From JAXDJH01 sp034663635 (GTDB lineage Bacteria > Actinomycetota > CADDZG01 > WHSQ01): a stretch of DNA of 64,000 nt. This document shows, in pieces, positions 57,559-64,000 of the stretch. The stretch lies in NCBI GenBank assembly GCA_034663635.1, contig JAXDJH010000021.1:62001-126000 (forward strand), given 5' to 3'. How positions within the stretch are numbered: the stretch's first letter is position 1; the number at the start of each line of letters is the position of its first letter. The notes beneath the pieces were generated by a model. That model made no database searches. It was not told where the DNA came from and saw nothing but the letters and a program-made list of their open reading frames with translations. Position numbers and translations under genes: made by a program.

Positions 57559-58109
57559 GGCTTGCAGGAGCGGCACGCGTCGTAGCCGCGCGTTACGGCC
57601 GCTGCTTTCGACATCCGCTCACCGCCCCCCGCACTCGCGTAGCGACACTCGGGCCGGTGATACCTCCGCCGTTGTGCGAACGCCACGACATCGTCGGTGC
57701 TCGCTTCAGGTTCGGGGGTCGGTTCGGGCTCTGGCTCAGGTTCGAGCCCCGGAGAAGGCTCATCGTCGGTGACGACGTCGATGGCCTGCGTGCCCGCAAG
57801 CGGGGTCTCTTCGTCCGCTTCCGCTTCCGCTTCCTTCGCCAAGGCCTCGGCCGATGCGTCGACGAGTTGATCGTCGGCGGGCTCCTCGTCGACGAGCGGA
57901 TCAACACCTTCGGCGACGTCCGCCGCGGCAACGATCTTTCTCGCTTCGCCTTTGCTGCGGTAGTACGCGAGCGCGAGACATACGAACGACGCGACGCTAG
58001 ACGTGATCGACGTGTAGATGAGGGGTTCGTTGGTGCTCGCCCATCCCATCACTAGGGAGACGGACGCGACGATGATCAAAAGGATCGACCCGCCGATCAG
58101 CGCGGTCAT
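57555..58109 (-). CDS. Membrane protein with acidic linker and Cys/His-rich C-terminal domain (unknown)
   Basis: Not assigned to a named family. The 184 residues begin with two membrane helices (about 3-22 and 32-49), then a long Glu/Asp/Pro-rich linker (about 60-142, with PEPEPEPTPEPE), and end with a compact domain of about 40 residues: RRRYHRPECRYA, then GYDACRSC. The His, three Cys and spacing suggest a small metal-binding knuckle on the cytoplasmic side. It overlaps divIVA by 4 nt and the ileS end by 4 nt (convergent). Co-translation with divIVA suggests a role near the cell pole or septum, but this is inference. Confidence 0.65.
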   Translation of the reverse strand: MTALIGGSILLIIVASVSLVMGWASTNEPLIYTSITSSVASFVCLALAYYRSKGEARKIVAAADVAEGVDPLVDEEPADDQLVDASAEALAKEAEAEADEETPLAGTQAIDVVTDDEPSPGLEPEPEPEPTPEPEASTDDVVAFAQRRRYHRPECRYASAGGGERMSKAAAVTRGYDACRSCKP

Positions 58110-58945
58110 CTAGAGCTTTCTTCGGCCCAGTCCTCGCCCTCGCGATCTCGGCGGAAGAGCGTTCTCAGCGGTCTCTTACGCGCCTGGGGATCTCCCTCGC
58201 GGACGTATCCATCGAAATCGATCTCGTCGTCCGGCGCGTTGGGCCCCGTCTCCACTCGCTCCTGCGGTTGGGGCTGGTCCGGGGAATCGGTCGAAGGCGT
58301 CTCGCCGCCCGGCTGAGCTGAGGTGGCTTGGTGAGGCTGGTCGCCGTGAACGGCGTGGGAGGGAGAGGCGTGGAGGCGCGGGCTTGGGGCGCCCACCGGT
58401 TCGGGACCGGAGGAGACGCGGGGGATCTGTTGCTTCTCCACCAGGGTGTCGAGCGATCTGAGCTGTTGTTCGAGGTATGACTTCAGCCGGCGCTTGATCT
58501 CGGTTTCGAACGCTTCGAGACGATCCACCGACGTCTGTATCTCACGCTTGCGAGCTTCCTGCTCCCGCTCGAGCTCGGCGGTCTTGCGACGCACATCGTC
58601 CTCGGCCGTGGCAACGCGCGTCTTCAGTTCATCGTTGGCTCGCCTCGCGCGCTCCTCCGCTTCTGCAACGAGTTGCTCCGCCTTCGTTCGCGCTGTCCCT
58701 ATGGCATCTTCGGCCGCCTTCTGCGCGGTGACGAGAGTCTTCTTCAGCATCTCCTCGGTGCTGCGACTGGTCTCGACCATTTGATCGAGCTCGCGTAGAC
58801 GAGTGTGAAGTGCTGTGTTCTCGCGCTCGAGCCTCGTAAGCGTCTCGGCTATCCGATCGAGGAAGTCGTCGACTTCCTCCTGGTTGTAGCCCCGCCAAGC
58901 GTCATGAAACTGTTTCTGGAGAACGTGCTGAGCGGTCAGATCCAT
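58106..58945 (-). CDS. divIVA: DivIVA/Wag31-type polar growth and septum-site protein
   Basis: A 279-residue cytoplasmic coiled-coil protein that marks curved membrane at poles and septa. The N-terminal membrane-binding domain is typical: FHDAWRGYNQEEVDDFLDRIAE near residues 13-34. Coiled coil runs about 35-170 (many ERENTALHTRL, AEERARRANDEL heptads). The rest (about 175-260) is a Pro/Ser/Gln-rich linker and the end is a basic-acidic tail. It belongs to the sepF-yggT-divIVA series usual in Gram-positives and is coupled to the membrane protein gene downstream. Confidence 0.94.
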   Translation of the reverse strand: MDLTAQHVLQKQFHDAWRGYNQEEVDDFLDRIAETLTRLERENTALHTRLRELDQMVETSRSTEEMLKKTLVTAQKAAEDAIGTARTKAEQLVAEAEERARRANDELKTRVATAEDDVRRKTAELEREQEARKREIQTSVDRLEAFETEIKRRLKSYLEQQLRSLDTLVEKQQIPRVSSGPEPVGAPSPRLHASPSHAVHGDQPHQATSAQPGGETPSTDSPDQPQPQERVETGPNAPDDEIDFDGYVREGDPQARKRPLRTLFRRDREGEDWAEESSR

Positions 58946-58996
58946 GCGGCTGAGTATCGCAGAGGTTGGGAGAAAGGGACCAGACGGTTCACCGTC

Positions 58997-59245
58997 TCAG
59001 ACACAGACGTAGCTCCGCACGAGGCCGATCAGGATGAAGATGATGATCGGCGACAGATCGAACCCGCCCATCGGCGGGATGTATCGCCGGAATAGGGACA
59101 GCACCGGTTCGGTCAGGTCGTAGACGACTCGGACGGCCGGTGCCATGGACGGGGGCGGAGACCAGGCCATCGTGACCCACGAGAGCACGATCCGGACGAG
59201 CAGGATGATGGTGTAAACCCACAGCGCAATGCAGATGATGTTCAA
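58997..59245 (-). CDS. yggT: YggT-family membrane protein
   Basis: An 82-residue protein with two membrane helices (about 3-25 and 60-80) and the family core VVYDLTEPVLSLFRRYIPP. The role is not established; it is linked with cell division by position. The start is TTG, 15 bp after sepF, and the gene lies before divIVA, an order conserved in many Gram-positives. Confidence 0.9.
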   Translation of the reverse strand: MNIICIALWVYTIILLVRIVLSWVTMAWSPPPSMAPAVRVVYDLTEPVLSLFRRYIPPMGGFDLSPIIIFILIGLVRSYVCV

Positions 59246-59260
59246 GGTTCGCCGGAGTTC

Positions 59261-59728
59261 CTACGCTTGATTGAAGAAACCGCGCTCTTCGAGCATGCGC
59301 CGGCGCTCCTCGGCGGAGACCTGGACCCCCGAAGGTGTGACGAGGAACACGCGGTCGGCCACCGGCTGCATGGCGCCGCCGAGGCCGTAGGCGAGTCCAC
59401 TCGCGAAATCGATTAGCCGCCGGCTGAGCTCGCCGTCCGCCGTCGAAAGATTCATGATGACCGAGAAGCCCTCGCGGAATTTGTCGCCCACTTCTTGAGC
59501 GTCGTTGAAGGAGCGCGGGTGAACCAGGTGGAACCTCGCCTGGCCCGATGGCTGGAGCGGCCTTACGTTTCCAGCCGAGTGCCTGCCCACCCCGTCGGTC
59601 TCGCCGCGCCTCGGGCGACGGGCGATCGGCTCCTCCGGCTCCATCAGGTCGTCATAGCCGTAGTCGTCTAGATCCTCGTCTTCGACGAGGCCGAGATAGA
59701 TGAGCGTTTTGCGCCAGATCCCTGCCAT
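59261..59728 (-). CDS. sepF: Cell division protein SepF
   Basis: SepF anchors FtsZ to the membrane in bacteria lacking FtsA. The 155 residues have an N-terminal amphipathic helix (MAGIWRKTLIYLG), an acidic linker (about 15-60), and the SepF domain (about 62-140) with HPRSFNDAQEVGDKF, VIMNLS and RLIDFASGLAYGL. There is no ribosome binding site; TAATCT ends 6 nt before the ATG, so its own promoter is possible although it follows yggS. Confidence 0.95.
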   Translation of the reverse strand: MAGIWRKTLIYLGLVEDEDLDDYGYDDLMEPEEPIARRPRRGETDGVGRHSAGNVRPLQPSGQARFHLVHPRSFNDAQEVGDKFREGFSVIMNLSTADGELSRRLIDFASGLAYGLGGAMQPVADRVFLVTPSGVQVSAEERRRMLEERGFFNQA

Positions 59729-59779
59729 GGGGTCAGATTATCCCGGAACCTGCCCGTGACTCCGGTTCTTCGCCCCGGC

Positions 59780-60469
59780 TCAGGCGCCGGGCTTTCGCCG
59801 GGGGCCGAATATCGCTTCCCCGACGCGGACGATCGTGGCCCCCTCCTCGATGGCTACTTCGAAGTCGCGCGTCATCCCCATCGAGAGCTCCGTGGCGTCG
59901 GGCACTTGTGATGCAACGACGGCCAGCAGGTCGGCGAGCTCCTTGAAATAAGGCCTCGAGTCCGCTGGGTCGTCCGAGTAAGGCGCCATGCACATGAGGC
60001 CGACTACGTGCACCCCTTCGAGGCCGGACACCTCGGCGGCGAGGTGGGCAGCTCCCGCCGGCTCAACCCCGTGCTTGACGGACTCGCCCGACGCGTTCAC
60101 TTCGATCAAGACGTCCTGGACCTTGCCGAGAGTCCGTGCCCGGCGCGCTATCTCCTCGGCCAGCCCCAGTCGGTCGACCGAATGGATCAGCGCGGCAGGC
60201 CCTACGACGAGGCGAACCTTGTTCGTCTGCAGCGGCCCGATGAAATGCCATCGCACGGGCCGTCCCAGAACCGCCGCTTTCTCCTTCAGCTCCTGGGCCC
60301 GATTCTCTCCAAGGTCCACCGCGCCGGCGTCGAGCGCCCTCGCGATGACGTCCGTGGGGAAAGTCTTCGTGACTGCAACAAGCGTGATCTCGTCGGGCGA
60401 ACGTCCCACCCGCTCCGCCGCAGCGGCGATCCGCTCCGTGACGCGAGCGAGATTGGATTCGATGGTCAT
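59780..60469 (-). CDS. yggS: PLP homeostasis protein YggS/PipY
   Basis: A 229-residue single-domain fold-type III PLP protein, thought to keep the cellular pool of PLP and amino acids in balance; it has no known enzyme activity. The PLP lysine is in LVAVTKTFP near 36; GENRAQELKEK, WHFIGPLQTNK and LSMGMTRDFEVAIEEGAT are family motifs. The ATG at 60469 overlaps the pgeF stop as ATGA; an upstream frame continuation runs through pgeF and is not used. Confidence 0.94.
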   Translation of the reverse strand: MTIESNLARVTERIAAAAERVGRSPDEITLVAVTKTFPTDVIARALDAGAVDLGENRAQELKEKAAVLGRPVRWHFIGPLQTNKVRLVVGPAALIHSVDRLGLAEEIARRARTLGKVQDVLIEVNASGESVKHGVEPAGAAHLAAEVSGLEGVHVVGLMCMAPYSDDPADSRPYFKELADLLAVVASQVPDATELSMGMTRDFEVAIEEGATIVRVGEAIFGPRRKPGA

Positions 60470-61179
60470 GGAACGATCGAGGCGAACGCGCCCTGTCGAC
60501 CCGTTACTCCATCGCGCCGATGCGAGAAGTAGCGCGGATCCGACATCGTGCAGGCCTCCGCGGCGGACACATCCTCGATCCCAGCTCGATTCAGCGCGGC
60601 GATGGACGCGAGCACAGGATCGACGCATCGCGAGCCCTCGACGGGAAGACCTGCCCCGACGAAAGCGTCGACGACTTCGGGACCTACCTCGTAGCAACAA
60701 GCCCGGATCGCGGGGCCGATCCAAGCTTGAAGGACATCACCTACCTCTTCGACGGCGCGTTCGATGGCGCCCGCGACCAGGCCTCTCCATCCGGCGTGGG
60801 CGACGGCGATCGCGTCGTTCCCGGCAACGATCACCGGCGCGCAATCCGCAGTCAGGATCCCGATGACGACGCCGGGGGTCCGCGTGACCAGGACGTCAGC
60901 CTCCCCGACCACACCGGACATCCCTGGTGTCACTTCGATGCAGTCGGCTCCATGAACCTGGCGAGCGAGAGCGAGAGCGGAGAGATCGAACCCTGCCGCA
61001 TCGGCTACTCGCTTCCGGTTGACATCCACGACTCCGGGGTCATCGCCAACCCGCGCCGCGAGGTTGAGGCTCTCGTAGGGCGCCAGGCCCACTCCCCCCT
61101 CGCGGTCGGTGAACCAGACTTTGACGGGCCCGCTTTCATCGGCGAGGAGCCGCACCCCGTCGCGCTCTATCTCTTTCAC
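60466..61179 (-). CDS. pgeF: Peptidoglycan editing factor PgeF (YfiH family)
   Basis: A 237-residue multi-copper-polyphenol-oxidase-fold protein that hydrolyses wrongly made UDP-MurNAc-peptides. The zinc ligands are His in RQVHGADC, Cys in TADCAPV and His in AHAGWRG. GGVGLAPYESLNLA and IGPAIRACCYEVG are family segments. The GTG start lies 10 bp after the ftsZ terminator; TTTAAT ends 6 nt before the start and may be its -10. It overlaps yggS by 4 nt. Confidence 0.92.
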   Translation of the reverse strand: MKEIERDGVRLLADESGPVKVWFTDREGGVGLAPYESLNLAARVGDDPGVVDVNRKRVADAAGFDLSALALARQVHGADCIEVTPGMSGVVGEADVLVTRTPGVVIGILTADCAPVIVAGNDAIAVAHAGWRGLVAGAIERAVEEVGDVLQAWIGPAIRACCYEVGPEVVDAFVGAGLPVEGSRCVDPVLASIAALNRAGIEDVSAAEACTMSDPRYFSHRRDGVTGRQGAFASIVP

Positions 61180-61188
61180 TGCCCCATT

Positions 61189-61224
61189 AAAAAGGAAGGG
61201 GCGGGACCCGCAGGTCCCGCCCCC
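61189..61224 (-). terminator. Rho-independent terminator of ftsZ
   Basis: GGGGCGGGACC / GGTCCCGCCCC, an 11-bp perfect stem with a 4-nt loop; on the minus strand TTCCTTTTTAA follows. It is 26 bp after the ftsZ stop and ends just before pgeF. Confidence 0.88.
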
Positions 61225-61249
61225 AGGGAAGCTCCCTGTCGATTACGGG

Positions 61250-62362
61250 TTATTCGTTCCTCAGGAACGAGGGGATGTCCAGATCGTCATCTGCGTCGAA
61301 CACGAGCCTCTCCCTCTCGGTCTCGCCGAGGAATGACGGTTCGCCGTCGCCGACCGTGGGGATCGAGAAGATCTCCTCCTCCGGCTTGACGAGGTCATCG
61401 GCCTCTCGCTGACCCCAGCGATCGAAGCCCGCTGCGATCACAGTGACCCGAACCTCATCGCCGAGGGTGTCATCCACCACGGCTCCGAAGATGATGTTCG
61501 CGTCCGGATGCGCTGCCTTGGCGATGATCTGAGCGGCCTCGTTGACTTCGAACAGTCCGAGGTCCGACCCTCCGGCGATGTTGAGCAGTACGCCGCGCGC
61601 TCCGTCGATCGAAGCTTCGAGGAGCGGGGATGAGATAGCCATGCGGGCGGCTTCCGTTGCACGGCCGTCGCCGCGAGCCTGGCCGATCCCCATCAGGGAA
61701 GACCCAGCGTCGGTCATGACGGCTTTCACGTCCGCGAAGTCGAGGTTGATCAGTCCGGGAGTGGTGATGAGGTCGGTGATCCCCTGAACTCCTTGGAGCA
61801 GAACTTCGTCTGCCATGCGGAACGCCTCGAGCACCGACGTTGTCGCGTCGCCGACGTCGAGGAGTCTGTCGTTCGGGATGACGATGAGTGTGTCGACCTT
61901 GTCCTTGAGGTTCGCGATGCCCTCTTCTGCCTTCACCGCGCGCTGACGACCCTCGAACGAGAAGGGGCGCGTCACGACGCCGATGGTTAGAGCCCCGATC
62001 GACTTGGCGATCTCGGCCACGATCGGCGCTCCGCCGGTGCCGGTCCCGCCGCCCTTGCCGGCGGTGATGAAGACCATGTCGGCACCTTTGAGGACTTCCT
62101 CGATCTCGTCTCGGTGCTCCTCGGCGGCCTGCCGGCCGACCTCCGGATTGGCGCCCGCCCCGAGGCCGCGGGTGAGGTCTCGACCGATGTCGAGCTTCAC
62201 GTCGGCGTCGGACATCAATAGAGCCTGTGCGTCGGTATTGACCGCGATGAACTCAACGCCTTTGAGGCCCACCTCGATCATCCGGTTGACGGCGTTCACT
62301 CCGCCGCCACCGATCCCCACGACCTTGATGACCGCGAGGTAATTCTGAGGTCCTGCCGTCAT
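61250..62362 (-). CDS. ftsZ: Cell division protein FtsZ
   Basis: The tubulin-like GTPase that forms the division ring. 370 residues with the tubulin signature GGGTGTGGAP near 103, N-terminal VVGIGGGGVNAVNRM, the T7 loop with NLDFADVKAVM near 205, and the conserved C-terminal tail DDDLDIPSFLRNE that binds SepF and other partners. The ATG at 62362 has AGGAGG 5 nt upstream, and the extra upstream residues are unlike FtsZ. It has its own strong promoter (62512-62540), a leader of about 140 nt, and a terminator after it. Confidence 0.97.
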   Translation of the reverse strand: MTAGPQNYLAVIKVVGIGGGGVNAVNRMIEVGLKGVEFIAVNTDAQALLMSDADVKLDIGRDLTRGLGAGANPEVGRQAAEEHRDEIEEVLKGADMVFITAGKGGGTGTGGAPIVAEIAKSIGALTIGVVTRPFSFEGRQRAVKAEEGIANLKDKVDTLIVIPNDRLLDVGDATTSVLEAFRMADEVLLQGVQGITDLITTPGLINLDFADVKAVMTDAGSSLMGIGQARGDGRATEAARMAISSPLLEASIDGARGVLLNIAGGSDLGLFEVNEAAQIIAKAAHPDANIIFGAVVDDTLGDEVRVTVIAAGFDRWGQREADDLVKPEEEIFSIPTVGDGEPSFLGETERERLVFDADDDLDIPSFLRNE

Positions 62363-62401
62363 GCGACCCTCCTTTCGACCCTCCACAAAGACTTGAGGCT
62401 T

Positions 62402-62418
62402 GAACCTCCGCGAGGTTC
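62402..62418 (-). other. Hairpin in the ftsZ leader
   Basis: GAACCTC-CGC-GAGGTTC, a perfect 7-bp stem with a 3-nt loop, lies 40 bp before the ftsZ start. The 9-mer AAGCCTCAA occurs twice in the leader on the minus strand (near 62393-62401 and 62472-62480). Confidence 0.5.
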
Positions 62419-62511
62419 TTTGGTGCGTTTCCCCAGGTCAGGAGGGGTCAACATCGTCCTCACTCTCAAGTTGAGGCTTATGGTTATGTCAACCTGTAGT
62501 AACGGTCGAGG

Positions 62512-62540
62512 AATATATCGACAAGGGTGCCTAACGTCAA
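62512..62540 (-). promoter_or_regulatory. Sigma-70-type promoter of ftsZ
   Basis: On the minus strand: TTGACG (62540-62535), a 17-bp spacer, TATATT (62517-62512). The predicted start is near 62505. A second -35-like TTGACA lies at 62492-62487 without a good -10. Confidence 0.75.
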
Positions 62541-62564
62541 GGAGTGCGCGCAGCGGCGCGGGTG

Positions 62565-63440
62565 TTACTGCTCCGAGTCGGGCGTGGGATCCGGCGTCGG
62601 CGTGACCGTTGCCGCGCTGCTTTGGTCCGTCGACGAGGTCGATGTCGTTGAAGTCGACGGTGGCGTGAGAGAGGCGGGAGCCACCGCGGACACGGCGGGG
62701 CTCGTTGGAACCCGCAGGTCTATGTAGGAGGCGTTTCTCCCTTCCGCCGCGAGGTCGGCGAGGAGCGATCGGAGGACCTCGTTCTTGGCCTCCATCGCCT
62801 CGGCCGCCCCATAGCGAATGAGGGTCCCATCGTCGAGCGAGAGGGTGAGCCGTTCAACTGTTGGAGCGAAGATCCCAATCACTTGTCGCCTCAGCGACGC
62901 AGGCAAGCCTCGCCACGCGGCGAGAGCATCGCGCGCCTCCGGCGCGGTGACCGATGCCCCGGGGGCAACGTCCCCCACAGCGACACCACCAAGTACGGGG
63001 AGCCCCTTGTCTGCGATACCCGGCTGCAGCACGCGGCCGTGCGCGTCGAGCGTCCACCGCGCTTCGCCCAGCGAAAGGATCATCGCGGGCCGCCGTTCCT
63101 CGATTCGGATCCGGATCGTGCCCGGCAGTCTGCGCTCGACCCGGGCCGACTTCACCCAGGGAAGGGTCTCGACCCGCTCCACTACATGAGCCGTCGACAA
63201 CGTCAACAGGTTGTCGCCGCGAACGAGCGCCACGCTTTCCACGTCGTCGCCGTTCACGTGTTTGGAACCGGTCACCTGGATCTCGCGCACATCGAGCATG
63301 GAGGAGAAGAACGCGAGCCAGACGAGGCCCGCGACTCCGACCGCTGCGATCGCAAGCCCTACCCAACGTCGCCTACGCGACCGCTCCACCGCTCTCCGTC
63401 TGCGCGAGATGCGGGGGTCGGTCGCGACTCGGGCGCTCAA
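62565..63440 (-). CDS. ftsQ: Cell division protein FtsQ
   Basis: A 291-residue bitopic division protein that links FtsL/FtsB with the ring. A very basic cytoplasmic N-terminus (many Arg) precedes one membrane helix (about 28-46), then a POTRA domain (about 50-120; VREIQVTGSKHVNGDDV, LPWVKSARVERRLPGTIRIRIEERRPA) and the FtsQ beta domain (about 125-245). The end is a Ser/Thr/Pro-rich tail of about 45 residues. The start is TTG, overlapping the murB stop as TTGA. Confidence 0.94.
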   Translation of the reverse strand: MSARVATDPRISRRRRAVERSRRRRWVGLAIAAVGVAGLVWLAFFSSMLDVREIQVTGSKHVNGDDVESVALVRGDNLLTLSTAHVVERVETLPWVKSARVERRLPGTIRIRIEERRPAMILSLGEARWTLDAHGRVLQPGIADKGLPVLGGVAVGDVAPGASVTAPEARDALAAWRGLPASLRRQVIGIFAPTVERLTLSLDDGTLIRYGAAEAMEAKNEVLRSLLADLAAEGRNASYIDLRVPTSPAVSAVAPASLTPPSTSTTSTSSTDQSSAATVTPTPDPTPDSEQ

Positions 63441-64000
63441 GCGTCGGTCCCCAGCGCGGCTCTAACTTCGAAAGGGCCCACGAACCTCACCTCCGGCTCG
63501 AGCTTCACTCCGAAGCGCTCCTCGACTCGTCGCCCCACCTCTGTGACCAGGTCGTAGACGTCCTGGGCGGTCGCGTCGTCGGATGCCACGAAGAAGTTCG
63601 CGTGAAGCTCCGAGACTCTGACTCCCCCGACCCTGAAACCCTTGAGGCCTGCCGCCTCGACCAGCCGGCCGGCAGAGTCTCCGGGTGGATTCTTGAAGGT
63701 GCTTCCCGCGTTCTGAAGAGCTCCGGGCTGGGTAGTGGCTCGATGACGCCGGAAAGAGTCCATCCGGGCCCTGATCTCGTCTGGATCGGCCGCGCGGAGC
63801 TCCAGTCGAGCGAAGCAAACGAGCTGCCGGTCGGTGAGGTTCGACCTGCGATAGGTCAACCCCAACTCGTCTTTCTGAACGTCACGGAGCTCGAGGGAAT
63901 CGAGGTCATATACCCGTGCGGCGATCAGCGTGGAGGCAAAGTCGCCCTCGTGAGCTCCGGCGTTCATGCGCACCGCGCCGCCCACGGAGCCTGGGATCCC
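63437..64000 (-). CDS. murB: UDP-N-acetylenolpyruvoylglucosamine reductase, C-terminal part
   Basis: MurB reduces enolpyruvyl-UDP-GlcNAc to UDP-MurNAc. The gene runs off the right edge, so the N-terminal half of the FAD domain is missing and about 187 residues are visible. Present are GIPGSVGGAVRMNAGAH, the Arg of TYRRSNL, the catalytic Ser in GSTFKNP and the catalytic Glu in LEPEVRFVG. It overlaps ftsQ by 4 nt and belongs to the dcw cluster. Confidence 0.95.
   Translation of the reverse strand, partial: GIPGSVGGAVRMNAGAHEGDFASTLIAARVYDLDSLELRDVQKDELGLTYRRSNLTDRQLVCFARLELRAADPDEIRARMDSFRRHRATTQPGALQNAGSTFKNPPGDSAGRLVEAAGLKGFRVGGVRVSELHANFFVASDDATAQDVYDLVTEVGRRVEERFGVKLEPEVRFVGPFEVRAALGTDA

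Noticed and set aside
1..64000. Search for mobile elements, prophage, toxin-antitoxin or defence genes
   Set aside because: No transposase, integrase, phage structural, restriction, CRISPR or toxin-antitoxin gene was recognised; the only tRNA is not flanked by an integrase or repeated tRNA end.

Overview
The window is a gene-dense (about 90% coding), GC-rich stretch of chromosome from a member of the Actinomycetota, most likely a deep-branching or uncultured lineage rather than Streptomyces or Mycobacterium. Supporting signs are the tail of the dcw cluster (murB-ftsQ-ftsZ-pgeF-yggS-sepF-yggT-divIVA), a REC-ANTAR regulator of the PdtaR type, a DksA-like protein with a Lys/Ala-rich tail beside lspA-rluD, a four-domain ribosomal protein S1, a DtxR-family regulator with an IdeR-like box, and many genes that lack a Shine-Dalgarno site but have a TANNNT -10 element 6-8 nt before the start codon (probable leaderless mRNAs). 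No prophage, transposon, IS element, CRISPR array or defence island was seen.

Layout. 1-347: end of a PLP enzyme. 355-10484 (all minus): polA, a secreted CHRD protein, rpsA, coaE, a HAD hydrolase, a GAF histidine kinase and uvrB. 10509-15791: a metal and redox block with a DtxR-type regulator, a two-repeat anchored protein, a secreted copper radical oxidase, ferritin, and an FTR1 iron permease with an iron box in its promoter. 15858-20391: gltB behind a promoter and an intrinsic terminator that looks like an attenuator. 20384-23736: UDGb, a secreted metalloprotease, an R2-like ferritin-fold protein lacking one metal ligand, and DUF554. 23741-31688: two amino-acid ABC transporters (polar type and Liv type), each with an intercistronic hairpin after the binding-protein gene. 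31910-34778: ANTAR regulator, small coiled-coil protein, tRNA-Leu(CAA), and a GGDEF-EAL protein behind a hairpin-rich leader. 35085-46985: biosynthesis of tryptophan (trpE, trpC, trpB, trpA) and histidine (hisD-C-B-H-A-F-I), with an M24 peptidase and an M28-like pseudopeptidase lipoprotein embedded. 47024-54374: zinc ribbon, CPBP protease, dnaE, rluD, lspA, dksA-like, yggU. 54400-57558: a type 2 ileS with an altered signature motif. 57555-64000: membrane protein, divIVA, yggT, sepF, yggS, pgeF, ftsZ, ftsQ and partial murB.

How the parts work together. Iron: the DtxR-type repressor probably acts on the box before FTR1, while ferritin stores what FTR1 imports. Nitrogen: gltB makes glutamate, the two ABC systems import amino acids, and the his/trp genes consume glutamine-derived nitrogen. 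Division: DivIVA, SepF, FtsZ and FtsQ lie together as in other Gram-positives. Most of the window is ordinary housekeeping. The points worth a second look are promoter architecture (two divergent pairs whose -10 hexamers share a TA), the gltB leader, and several enzymes with altered catalytic or ligand residues (TrpC, the R2-like protein, the M28-like lipoprotein, IleRS, the DtxR protein). No convincing new defence or mobile system was found.
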